Below, in pieces: positions 19,901-28,539 of a stretch of 42,617 nucleotides of DNA; position 1 is the first letter of the stretch; every line of letters begins with the position of its first letter. The notes under the pieces were generated by a model that was not told the origin of the DNA, made no database searches, and was given only the letters and a program-made list of their open reading frames with translations. Position numbers and translations under genes: made by a program. Source of the stretch: an uncultured Mycoplasmatota bacterium (GTDB lineage Bacteria; Bacillota_I; Bacilli_A; RF39; UBA660); assembly GCA_900556025.1 (NCBI GenBank), contig USNG01000010.1:1-42617 (forward strand), in the 5' to 3' direction.

Positions 19901-22900
19901 AATATTATTCATATACTTATAAAGTCGGATACACATACAATTCTACAAATAATTATTATGAATTTTATAATGCAGATACATATGGAAAAAATCAAATGTC
20001 ATTCGCAACATTCTATATTTCTGGAGGTACAACAACATTAGCAGAATATGAAATAAAAGATTTTGAAGTTCATGTTCAATATGACAAAAAGAAAATAGAA
20101 CTTGGCAATAACTCATTTGAACAAGGAAGATATAATTCTAATGGTACAAAACCTACTAATGATGCAAATGAAAGTAAATATATTAGACTTACAGATGCAG
20201 TATATTTAGATGGTGGTAATTATTATAGTTTTGATTTTGATAATATTGTTGACTATAGATATTATGTATATCTTTATAAAGAAGATGGAAAATATGACAA
20301 AGGATTGGGATGGCTCTCAAAAGGTGGAACATTCTATGTACCAGAAAATAGATATGCGAGAATAATGATGAGTTATAGATGGGCAGCAAGTAATATATTC
20401 ACAGATGATATTAATAATTTTGAACTTTATCAATATAAAAATAATAATAGATCAGGTTATACAGATTTTGAATATGATTTAGTAACAAAAGTTCGAGTTA
20501 ACTTACAAGATTCAAGAGATGAAATACCTTCAGATGATTACTATATTTCTATTTATGATGAATCAGGAAATGAAATAAAAACAAATAATTATGTAGAACT
20601 AGTAGATACAAATATTATAAAAAATGAAATAAAGAAACTAAGTTTAGAAGAAAATAAAAAATATACTATAGAACTTAAAATAAAAATAAGAGATAGGTTC
20701 TATTCATTAAGTAGTTTTGAAATATCTACACGAGATGAAGTATTAGGAATATCAACAACTAATGATTGGTATTATATTCAACCAAGAGGAAATTATATAG
20801 TACTAAATGATATTGATTTCTTAAATTATACTGATCAAAGGTTAGGTTGGGGATATAGATATTTCTATGGAACTATAGATTTCCAAGGATATACTATGAA
20901 AGTTTATTCATCAAAAAGTGATGGCACTAATGCTGACTGGAGAAGAATAAATAGAATAGAGTCATCAGCGGTAATCAAAAATATAGTAATAGATGTTAAT
21001 ATCAATAATGAAATTGTAAATAACAGTTTAAATGGATTTATCATTAATAACTACGGAACGATAGAAAATGTTATGATGATTGTTCATGATACTCACAATA
21101 GTCAAACACCTCAATTATATACAAGTCCTTTAGTTGATACTAATCAACTAACAGGTAGAATAAGGAATTTTACTATTAAATTAGATGGAGATGTTCACTT
21201 ATATAATGATTCTTCTATAATGAGTAGAGTAAACTATGGAACAATAGAAAATGGTTATATCTATGGTGGAAATGTAATAGTTGATTATAATTTAACTAGT
21301 GGAACAACAAGAACTGTATCATTAATACAAAGATATGGTGGAGTAAAATCTAGTATCAATAATGTTTATACACTTTCAAGTATAATGTTCCCTAATAATC
21401 AAACATACGATTTAAGTGGTCTATTTGCTTATGAAACATATGGCAAAATATCAAATTCATATGCATATGGAGATGTTAACTATAATCATCCAGAAGTTGG
21501 TCCAATAGTTAGATATCCAAGATCAACTGCTAAATTCAATAATATTTATTACATGAGTAATAATATTTATACTCAAGTAGATCAACCAAAGTCATCTATA
21601 ATAAGTTTAGTTGATGCTGAGTTCCAAAAGAGTATATTAGGCAGTGGCTTCAATGTAGATGAAATGATTAGTTTAGGATATTATCCACAAGTAAACTATT
21701 CAACAACAAGAATGCCTAAACAAGACTTTATAGAATTACCTACTATAAATGAAGATGATTATGCTGATATTATCTCAACTAGTGTAGATAGTCAAACTAA
21801 TAATGAAGCAATTATTAACGTATCAGTAAACAACATACTAGGAGAAGAAATATCAAGTATTCAAGTAACTGATTTAGATACAGAAATAATATCTCAAACA
21901 TATGAAGATGGAAAGAGTCAAGTTAAATTAAGAGTATTTAACCCACAAATATATGTATCAAGATATCAAATAAAAAGTATCTCTTCAAGAAGTTCAAGTG
22001 GATACACATCAACTAGAAAATATGATATAGGTGAAAAATATTTATATGTAGATTTATATAAAGAAGTACACAATGTAACTGAATTCACAAAGATAAATAA
22101 TGGATTAAATCAAAACTACGCTATTATGGCAGATTTAGATTTTGATGGGTATACTAATTATTATATAAATAACTTTACTGGTAAAATCGAAGGAAATAAT
22201 CATACATTAAAAAATATTAATATAACAACAAGAAGCAAAAATGGATTATTTAATAATATGAATGGTACCCTTCAAAATGTTAATTTTGAAAATATTTATA
22301 TTAATAAATTAGGTTCAATATATTTTGGATTAGTTGGTTACTCTAATCAATATGCCAAATATTATAATGTTCATATTAAAGATATAGTTATGGAAGTTCC
22401 AGAAGGACTTAATAATGAAAACATTAGAATAGGTTCTCTAGTAGCTGATTCATCTTCTGCTAATATAGATTACTGTTCAGCAACAAATGTTAAAATAACT
22501 TCAAATAATAATGTAGTCGGAATAGTAGCTGGAGGCTTAGTTGGTATATCTAACGCTACATCAATAAATAACTCATTTGTAAGAAATTTAACTATCAATA
22601 TAGATAATTCATTATCAAGTAATGGAACAGGTGGGCTAATTGGTAGAGAAAACTCAACAGTTGGAACAATCACATCATCTTATGCAATTGGTAGTATTTC
22701 ATCAAATAGTATTTATACAGGTGGATTAGTTGGATTCTCTAATGGCTATATAGATAATTCATATAGTTCAGTTAATGTATCAAGTGATATGGGAAGAATA
22801 GGTGGTATAGCTGGTAATGTAAATAATAATACTTATATTACAAATACACTATATCTAGGAAATCTTTATACTTCATCACTAACTGATACTAATATCGGTA

Positions 22901-25900
22901 GAATATCTGCTAATATGGATTTAGAAACAACTAACTACGCAATGCAAACTGGTCTTATAAATGGTAAACTTTCTGATTTAAATAGAGGTGAAACATTCGT
23001 AAAATACGATGATTTATTAAAAGAAGAAACATATCAAAACATATTAGGTGATGCATTTGATTACTCATCTTCAAATAAAGGAGTTATGCCTAGACTATAT
23101 TCTTCAGATTTAAAAACATTATTACCTAATCAAGAAGATGATAAATTATTTGTTAATGTTTTAAATATAAATAATTTAGTTATGGATAAACATGCAGATT
23201 ATGCATTAATAACAATATATTTAGATAATCCAAATGAATATACAATAACAAATGTAGGTATTGAAGATGCAAGAGCTGAAATCACAAGAAATGTTAATAC
23301 AAATGGATTAACTGTAATAGAATTCAAAATGTATCCAGAAAAATACTTAGATTCTTATAAGATAAATAAAATTATTTATAAAGATAATGATATCGAAAAA
23401 ACAGTAGATAAAGACTATAAATTAGAAGCAATATTCTATAAAAACTTATCTACATTTGATGATTGGCAAAAAGTAAGTAAAACAGTAGCTGAAAACTATA
23501 TATTAACAAATGATATAGATTTCACAGGCAAATCAAGAATCAATACTGGAGTTGCCTTCAATAGATTAGAAACATCAACAGATGAAACAACATTCTCATT
23601 AAAAGGCATTAATCTAGAATATAAAACTAATGGTTCATATTATGGATTAATATCAAAAGTAGTAACTTCTATTAAAAATATTGGATTTGAAGATGTCACT
23701 ATTACAAACTCTTCAACAGCTGGAAATAGCTTTAATAACATAATGATTTATAATTATGGTATTATGAGTGGAGTCAAGTTTAATAATGTTACTATAGATG
23801 CTCCTAAAAAGAACTTTACTGCTCCAATCGGAGATAATTTTGGAACAACTATTCAAAATATAACTGTTAAAGATATAAATATTACTGGTAATCAATATTC
23901 AAGTGGATTTATCGCAAGAACAAGTAACAGTATGACTGATAAAGTAGATAATATAAATGGTGAAAATATCACTATAAATGCTAATTCACATTACACTGGT
24001 GGTTTATTTGGATTCTTCCAAAATTCAATTAATAATCAAGAAATTAGAGTATATACTAACTTAAACGTTAAAGATTCAAATATAACTAGTAAAGGTAATT
24101 ATACTGGAGGTATTGCTGGATATGGAGATTGTAATAATTGCTCAGTTGAAAATACAACAGTAATAGGTACTCAATTTGTTGGTGGAATAGCTGGTCAAAC
24201 AAGACAATATTATACTTACGATGCAGTTGTCAAAGATTCAACTATTGAAGGATCTAATTCATATGTTGGTGGTATATTTGGATACACTAATAATGCTTAT
24301 GATTCATTCTTGATAAATTCAGAAGTACATGGTACATCTGCTAATACATATGGTGTTGGAGGAATAACTGGCTATAAGAATGGATGGACAATTTATAGAT
24401 GTGGTGTATTAGATTCATTAGTATCAAATGAAGGAACTGAAACTGGAGGATTCACAGGTAGACTTACTAGTGGAAATTATTATGATTCATTTGTTTCAAA
24501 TAGTGTAATAACAGGTTCTAGTGAAACCGGAGGACTAGTTGGTAAACAAACAGCTTCAGGTATATATTATTCAAGAATAATGAATTCAGTAGTAAACTCA
24601 ACTGGAAAGAATGCAGGAGGTCTAGTAGGACACTATAATAATGATAATGAATCAAACGGATATAATGAAGGTTATATTAGAGAAGCAACATTAGAAAATG
24701 TAGATGTCAGTGCAAATAGTAATGCTGGTGGATTAATTGGTACAATCACTGAAGATATATTCTATCCAAACAGAATTAGAAGATTATATTTTAGTGGTAG
24801 TGTTAAAGCAAATGACAATAATACTTACGGTTTAGGTTCAGGAGATGATAAAAACTTACAACTTATTGGTAGACCAGATATTTACTTCTATGAAAGAAGC
24901 GTAGTAAACGATGGAATAATCAAAGAAGTAGCTCAAGAACCAACTCTTCAACCATCAAATCTACTAGAAGATGTTAATGTATACTCAGGATATATAAATG
25001 GTTCAACTGGTGTAACTACTATTGATGAACAAGACTTAAATAGCTCATTTACTGATATGATTAAACTAGAAGGTGGAAAACAATATCAAATAAATGTTAA
25101 CTATAAAACAGTATCAAATTTATTTAACTTATTCTTCTATACAACAGATGGTAAGTTTATAAGTACAATTAGTAGTGGAACAATAGAAAATTATATTGAA
25201 AACTATGGTTACATGACTTACTTAGATGTTTATAGATTTAGAGTTTATAAAGACTGCTATGTTAGAATTCAATATACAAATAAATCAAGTATTATAAGTA
25301 GTACTCTAAAAGAAGTAAGACTTACAAATACAACATTAGCAAGTAGTCAAATGTTAAGTGCTAGTCAATTAAGAGAAAGAATCACATGGACACAATACTT
25401 ACATGATGATGCAAGCATTTGGTCAAACTTATATAATGTTTCAAAATTAAAATTTGATAGAAATTATTGGGATTTTGCTCCAGTAACAGCTGAACTTGGA
25501 GATATTGATGTAGAAGACTTATCAGGTAATAATAACTCATCAACTGCTAAAGTAACATCAATTAGTTCAAAAGGATTCTTCTTTGATGGAAAAAATGATG
25601 AAATAGAAATTAAAAACTTTAGCTTACCAACTGATAACTTATCAATTTCTACTACAATTAATTCAGTATATTCAAGAGGATATCAATATATATTCTCAAG
25701 CAGAGATAATGTAGCTAATAACAATGGTTTTGGAGTTGCACTTCATAGTCAACAAATCCATGTATGGGTATATAATGCATACTATAATACAAACTATTAT
25801 GTTCCATATAATAAAGAAGTTAATATAACAGTAACATATGAAAATAATAGATACTTAAAAGTATATGCAAATGGAACACTAGTTCATACAAGAGATTGTG

Positions 25901-27606
25901 GTAATAGAAAAATAGTTAATGTTTCATCTGCCAAAACTTTCATAGCAAATGACATTCAATATAATGCATCAACAAATAAATATATGGGATATATTAAAAA
26001 TGTTATTGTTTATGATAGAGCACTATCACAAGATGAAGTTTTAAGTAATTATAATTCTTCTTCAGGAATAACTAATGTTAATGGATTAAAATTATATTAT
26101 GATTTTACTAAATATAATAATTTAAATAATGGACATTATCCAATAATTAAATGGAATTCAAATGACTATACAGTTAAAAATCAACCATTAACATCATTAC
26201 CAAATGGAACAGAAGAATATAAAACAAGTACTCTAGCATTATTTAGTTTAAATAATAGTACTTTAAATGAAAACTATCATATTTATTCTAGTGGTATTGA
26301 TACTATTAACTTAGAATTTGATCAAATATCAAGTGATTTAAGTTTTACATATAAAATTAATAATAAAGAATATACAAGTAAAGTTAAATCAAGAGTTTAT
26401 ACACTAGGATATGATTATAAGAGTGCTGCAGAAATAACTATATCAAATGCATTTGAATCAAAAACAATTAAACTAGATAAAGAAGAATTATCAAGAAAAA
26501 TATCTATATTAAATAATAAATTCTATAATATAGATAACAATACTCTATATGAGAATAATAAAGAAATATTAAATGGAGTATTACATATTAAAGATAATTT
26601 AGTACTAACAACAAGTGGTAAAGTTTATAATATTAATACTAAAGAATTACAAACAATTTATTCAAATGAAGGTATCTTATCTAATAGTATTCCATTATAT
26701 AATGCTACTATTGAAGATAAAATAGTTGATACATATTATAACTTTACAATGATAAATAATGACATAAGAGAAGGTCAAATAATAATAAATGATAATAGAA
26801 TGTATTTAATTAATAGTAATAATACACTAAATAATAATTTGGTATTTAATAACTATAATACAAATGAATATCAAATAGTATTAAATAAGAATGGAAGTTT
26901 AAGTTCTTTCAAAGAAGAAATTAAATATCCAGCATCATTTGTAAATAAAAATATAGTAGAAGTTTCATTCGATAAAACATCAAATGAACCAATTATAATT
27001 ATTAGATATAATAGTGGTAATGTATTAGCTTTCAATTATGTAACTGGAGAAAAACTATATAAATATGGTGAAAATAGTGCTTCAACTTTATTTGAATATA
27101 TAAGTTCAGAAACACTAATGACTACAAGTACATTAAAATCAAGAATGTCTTATAGAAAAACTAAAAATGTAGTTAAATCTATTGAAACAAGTAATGATAG
27201 TCAAATAAATAATATGATTAATGACTTAGTTACCAAAGATACTACTTATAGTAATAAATTATCAGAAAAATATATAACATCATATAATACATCTACTAAT
27301 AAATATGAAATATATAATGTAAATGATATATTAAATACAGTTATAAAAGACAAAGAAGAAATAAAAGATACAAATATTATAGATACAAGTAATACTAAAA
27401 TTACTAAAGAATCAAAAATAACAGATATTAACAATAAAATACAAACATCAAATGTATTAAATAATTTCTTCTATGGAAACACATCTTCAAAAACATATAA
27501 CAATATGACTAAATATATTATTTATATAGTAACTTTATTAGTAATAATAATTAACTTAATAGTATTAAGTATCAAATATGGAAATAAGGAGGTAAACAAT
27601 GAATAG
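16990..27606 (+). CDS. Very large surface protein (3538 residues) anchored by a membrane helix at each end
   Basis: A basic cytoplasmic N-terminus of about 57 residues leads to membrane helix 1 (58-77). Outside follow a membrane-proximal beta domain (about 80-275), a charged Pro/Asn/Asp linker (280-325), several fibronectin-III-like domains (about 325-860), two jelly-roll, carbohydrate-binding-like regions (about 870-1150), three beta-helix modules with GLUG-type G-G-L/I-V-G and G-G-I-A-G repeats (about 1250-1545, 1695-2040, 2150-2620), and a LamG/concanavalin-like domain (about 2855-3015). Then come a beta region with possible propeller-like repeats and membrane helix 2 (about 3508-3530) with a short tail ending KYGNKEVNNE. 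Both ends should be cytoplasmic, making a 3400-residue external loop. The frame is intact over 10.6 kb. Ligand binding, probably glycan, is inferred from the domains. Confidence 0.88.
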   Translation: MASSNKSETNANSNVLFEKKPIKIPTRVAGKEYQRSAKKKTEEKKSDKIENTFTSSTFPIIVIAIIGVFLLVFLYLFDTYEETFTIDADGFMISGEIDNILLGSKRKDKTDIKIEKVKENDVVYKTPLNKYLTDDKKTSININYPLFINNGISIINYNENINLFDIKLERTLGYKNQIFSYGKSYDTYGNEQIDNEKYILLTYSDGNLINLYDLKIKTTLYEYEIPVNSFIYFEKDKISYYERNKDEFTYKEIKDIDYKSKLTFYSENDNNEYTYESILEALGTIYIAKEIPKDDDKPHEDVKPPKEDDNKNNTNTDDNKKPEEFKWEKPTVTVKDFTSNVYSLTSNISISDPAGVITNAPTFTVYMDNKIYLKRTFYSSGNISINGLVPETTFQIVGKYTYLAEDMQTKKIVTFYTNTHTTKDMSSLTPINLSLKNGNIYPKKIEVKDIHVIDNYDSEAIRGISKAAIEINDTKYYLTTNQINTIINGINTTVSTSESLPSSSKIDYVINFYDRNGNILKATNNTGSTRTSKREPTISLKLKSNDVDKVSIVLKIKNEDNIELNNFKYSVVSSSGKITSQGLITSDTIELTELNPDQIYTIKVTADIDIDDGQGVKKDFELATMDFTSKPISSLGYINLNVKEDETTSSSTSLKYSINFRKTDKILIRLLDDLIFNLVDPETNEIVSTRKVTGSQINALKDKEELTVYFSNLESNTKYNIVIKSNVSQGDSVYNLDCLYGLESIETHKKPAKAYIINSFTTETMIDFDLGVEDEDNTILSEYIRVELRDKDNVIIESKKVPKNTEEVTRITYNNLNINEFYNIYFYADEYNETNNNINYKSKYLLQKYTYYTQEGISGNVELVSSLKEPKSTNIADINSEVKWIETMQYYTIPKTVDKDGVMHIYSKSGASSYAYDLSDYFGEMVTVSFRVKTVTPVDSAFDLYFSNFISGGNGANYSRKLEGLSTDTWKYYSYTYKVGYTYNSTNNYYEFYNADTYGKNQMSFATFYISGGTTTLAEYEIKDFEVHVQYDKKKIELGNNSFEQGRYNSNGTKPTNDANESKYIRLTDAVYLDGGNYYSFDFDNIVDYRYYVYLYKEDGKYDKGLGWLSKGGTFYVPENRYARIMMSYRWAASNIFTDDINNFELYQYKNNNRSGYTDFEYDLVTKVRVNLQDSRDEIPSDDYYISIYDESGNEIKTNNYVELVDTNIIKNEIKKLSLEENKKYTIELKIKIRDRFYSLSSFEISTRDEVLGISTTNDWYYIQPRGNYIVLNDIDFLNYTDQRLGWGYRYFYGTIDFQGYTMKVYSSKSDGTNADWRRINRIESSAVIKNIVIDVNINNEIVNNSLNGFIINNYGTIENVMMIVHDTHNSQTPQLYTSPLVDTNQLTGRIRNFTIKLDGDVHLYNDSSIMSRVNYGTIENGYIYGGNVIVDYNLTSGTTRTVSLIQRYGGVKSSINNVYTLSSIMFPNNQTYDLSGLFAYETYGKISNSYAYGDVNYNHPEVGPIVRYPRSTAKFNNIYYMSNNIYTQVDQPKSSIISLVDAEFQKSILGSGFNVDEMISLGYYPQVNYSTTRMPKQDFIELPTINEDDYADIISTSVDSQTNNEAIINVSVNNILGEEISSIQVTDLDTEIISQTYEDGKSQVKLRVFNPQIYVSRYQIKSISSRSSSGYTSTRKYDIGEKYLYVDLYKEVHNVTEFTKINNGLNQNYAIMADLDFDGYTNYYINNFTGKIEGNNHTLKNINITTRSKNGLFNNMNGTLQNVNFENIYINKLGSIYFGLVGYSNQYAKYYNVHIKDIVMEVPEGLNNENIRIGSLVADSSSANIDYCSATNVKITSNNNVVGIVAGGLVGISNATSINNSFVRNLTINIDNSLSSNGTGGLIGRENSTVGTITSSYAIGSISSNSIYTGGLVGFSNGYIDNSYSSVNVSSDMGRIGGIAGNVNNNTYITNTLYLGNLYTSSLTDTNIGRISANMDLETTNYAMQTGLINGKLSDLNRGETFVKYDDLLKEETYQNILGDAFDYSSSNKGVMPRLYSSDLKTLLPNQEDDKLFVNVLNINNLVMDKHADYALITIYLDNPNEYTITNVGIEDARAEITRNVNTNGLTVIEFKMYPEKYLDSYKINKIIYKDNDIEKTVDKDYKLEAIFYKNLSTFDDWQKVSKTVAENYILTNDIDFTGKSRINTGVAFNRLETSTDETTFSLKGINLEYKTNGSYYGLISKVVTSIKNIGFEDVTITNSSTAGNSFNNIMIYNYGIMSGVKFNNVTIDAPKKNFTAPIGDNFGTTIQNITVKDINITGNQYSSGFIARTSNSMTDKVDNINGENITINANSHYTGGLFGFFQNSINNQEIRVYTNLNVKDSNITSKGNYTGGIAGYGDCNNCSVENTTVIGTQFVGGIAGQTRQYYTYDAVVKDSTIEGSNSYVGGIFGYTNNAYDSFLINSEVHGTSANTYGVGGITGYKNGWTIYRCGVLDSLVSNEGTETGGFTGRLTSGNYYDSFVSNSVITGSSETGGLVGKQTASGIYYSRIMNSVVNSTGKNAGGLVGHYNNDNESNGYNEGYIREATLENVDVSANSNAGGLIGTITEDIFYPNRIRRLYFSGSVKANDNNTYGLGSGDDKNLQLIGRPDIYFYERSVVNDGIIKEVAQEPTLQPSNLLEDVNVYSGYINGSTGVTTIDEQDLNSSFTDMIKLEGGKQYQINVNYKTVSNLFNLFFYTTDGKFISTISSGTIENYIENYGYMTYLDVYRFRVYKDCYVRIQYTNKSSIISSTLKEVRLTNTTLASSQMLSASQLRERITWTQYLHDDASIWSNLYNVSKLKFDRNYWDFAPVTAELGDIDVEDLSGNNNSSTAKVTSISSKGFFFDGKNDEIEIKNFSLPTDNLSISTTINSVYSRGYQYIFSSRDNVANNNGFGVALHSQQIHVWVYNAYYNTNYYVPYNKEVNITVTYENNRYLKVYANGTLVHTRDCGNRKIVNVSSAKTFIANDIQYNASTNKYMGYIKNVIVYDRALSQDEVLSNYNSSSGITNVNGLKLYYDFTKYNNLNNGHYPIIKWNSNDYTVKNQPLTSLPNGTEEYKTSTLALFSLNNSTLNENYHIYSSGIDTINLEFDQISSDLSFTYKINNKEYTSKVKSRVYTLGYDYKSAAEITISNAFESKTIKLDKEELSRKISILNNKFYNIDNNTLYENNKEILNGVLHIKDNLVLTTSGKVYNINTKELQTIYSNEGILSNSIPLYNATIEDKIVDTYYNFTMINNDIREGQIIINDNRMYLINSNNTLNNNLVFNNYNTNEYQIVLNKNGSLSSFKEEIKYPASFVNKNIVEVSFDKTSNEPIIIIRYNSGNVLAFNYVTGEKLYKYGENSASTLFEYISSETLMTTSTLKSRMSYRKTKNVVKSIETSNDSQINNMINDLVTKDTTYSNKLSEKYITSYNTSTNKYEIYNVNDILNTVIKDKEEIKDTNIIDTSNTKITKESKITDINNKIQTSNVLNNFFYGNTSSKTYNNMTKYIIYIVTLLVIIINLIVLSIKYGNKEVNNE

Positions 27607-28075
27607 AAAAAATATTATAGTTCTTATAATAGTGACAATTCTATTAATCATAGCTTGTGTATTTATGTTTAAAGATAGAAAAAAAGATATGAAAAACTTT
27701 GACTTTATCAAAATAGAAGAACAAATGAAAAGAAGTTATGAAGAAGAAGGATTAAATACTTTAGATTTTATGGACGTTGCCTCTTTATTTGGCATAGATA
27801 CTAATGAAATACCTGATTCAGTATTTCTAGGAAATATAAATGCTGAAGAAATGACTAAAGAAAATATGATGTTAATAGTGGCAATTAATACTAAAAAAGT
27901 AGACTTCTATTATGACAGCTTATATAGCTATATTGAATCAAATAAAATGAATTTAGACAATGAAAAAACTTTAAAATTATTTGATTCAGCTATTCTAAAA
28001 AAAGGATTAAATTATGTATATTTAATAATATCAGAAGATCCAAAACTAGTAGAAAAAGAATTAAATGCTATTTAA
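27599..28075 (+). CDS. DUF4358-like membrane-anchored protein
   Basis: The 158-residue protein has an N-terminal membrane helix (about 5-24) and no lipobox. The rest fits the DUF4358 pattern: L-F-G-I-D-T-N-E-I-P-D, a V-F-L-G-N-I strand, a central strand with I-V-A-I-N, and a final Y-V-Y-L-I-I-S-E-D-P-x-x-V-E segment. DUF4358 proteins are exported proteins of unknown function, common in Firmicutes. The gene overlaps the end of the giant gene by eight bases behind GGAGG, so the two are translationally coupled. This suggests that it assists or regulates the giant protein outside the membrane. Confidence 0.7.
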   Translation: MNRKNIIVLIIVTILLIIACVFMFKDRKKDMKNFDFIKIEEQMKRSYEEEGLNTLDFMDVASLFGIDTNEIPDSVFLGNINAEEMTKENMMLIVAINTKKVDFYYDSLYSYIESNKMNLDNEKTLKLFDSAILKKGLNYVYLIISEDPKLVEKELNAI

Positions 28076-28079
28076 AATT

Positions 28080-28107
28080 AGAGATTGATTAATCAATCTC
28101 TTTTATT
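28080..28107 (+). terminator. Rho-independent terminator ending unit C
   Basis: A perfect 22-base palindrome (28080-28101; arms AGAGATTGATT and AATCAATCTCT) is followed by TTTATT. Confidence 0.85.
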
Positions 28108-28124
28108 AGGCATAAAAAAAGATA

Positions 28125-28228
28125 TTATTGATAATATCTATTACCAGAAGAATCAGTTTTAGTTGTTGTACCATTATAAAGTGTTTCTTCACCTCTATTG
28201 TAGAGTATATCAAATATTTTATTGCATT
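28125..28228 (-). pseudogene. Remnant of a gene end on the minus strand
   Basis: Read on the minus strand, this frame gives about 34 codons ending in TAA, including LYNRGEETLYNGTTTKTDSS. That is ordinary protein-like composition, unlike random AT-rich DNA. The frame has no start codon and is blocked upstream by TAG and TAA. It lies between the unit C terminator and the DUF1653 promoter. It looks like the decayed 3' end of a lost gene; the parent family is not recognised. This and the flanking terminator and promoter are all that the 28076-28288 interval holds. Confidence 0.3.
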
Positions 28229-28263
28229 ACTACTGAATTTTAATCTCATATTAAAGAGCTTTA

Positions 28264-28272
28264 TGGTATAAT
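28264..28272 (+). promoter_or_regulatory. Promoter of the DUF1653-ligA unit
   Basis: TGG-TATAAT is an extended -10. A start seven bases downstream would give a ten-base leader, AGGTGATAAC, consisting of little more than the ribosome binding site. Confidence 0.6.
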
Positions 28273-28288
28273 AATTGTAGGTGATAAC

Positions 28289-28531
28289 ATGAGAGAAATA
28301 AAGATAGGAAAAACATATAAACATTTTAAAGGAAACCTATATAAAGTGTTAGATATTGTTTATGATAGTGAATCAAATAATGATGAAGAATTAAAAAAAG
28401 TAGTTATATATGAAGCTTTATATGGTGAACACTTAAAATGGGCAAGACCATATGATATGTTTAACTCTTTAGTAGATACAAAAAAGTATCCTGATATAAA
28501 ACAAAAATATAGATTTGAAGAAATAGATTAG
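28289..28531 (+). CDS. DUF1653 domain protein
   Basis: The 80-residue cytoplasmic protein fits DUF1653: G-K-T-Y-K-H-F-K-G-N-L-Y-K-V-L near the start, V-V-I-Y-E-A-L-Y-G in the middle, and W-A-R-P-Y-D-M-F towards the end. The family is widespread and of unknown function. It precedes ligA by eight bases and probably shares its transcript. That linkage does not by itself show a role in DNA metabolism. Confidence 0.85.
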   Translation: MREIKIGKTYKHFKGNLYKVLDIVYDSESNNDEELKKVVIYEALYGEHLKWARPYDMFNSLVDTKKYPDIKQKYRFEEID

Positions 28532-28539
28532 AGGTTATT

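Noticed and set aside
16990..27606. CRISPR array or DNA-level tandem repeat in the giant gene
   Set aside because: The repetition is at the protein level (GLUG and fibronectin-like modules); no constant DNA repeats with regular spacers were seen.
28106..28324. 72-residue minus-strand frame between the giant operon and DUF1653
   Set aside because: It overlaps the DUF1653 promoter and start, and its translation is AT-bias-like; the other minus frame (28125-28228) is the more protein-like one.
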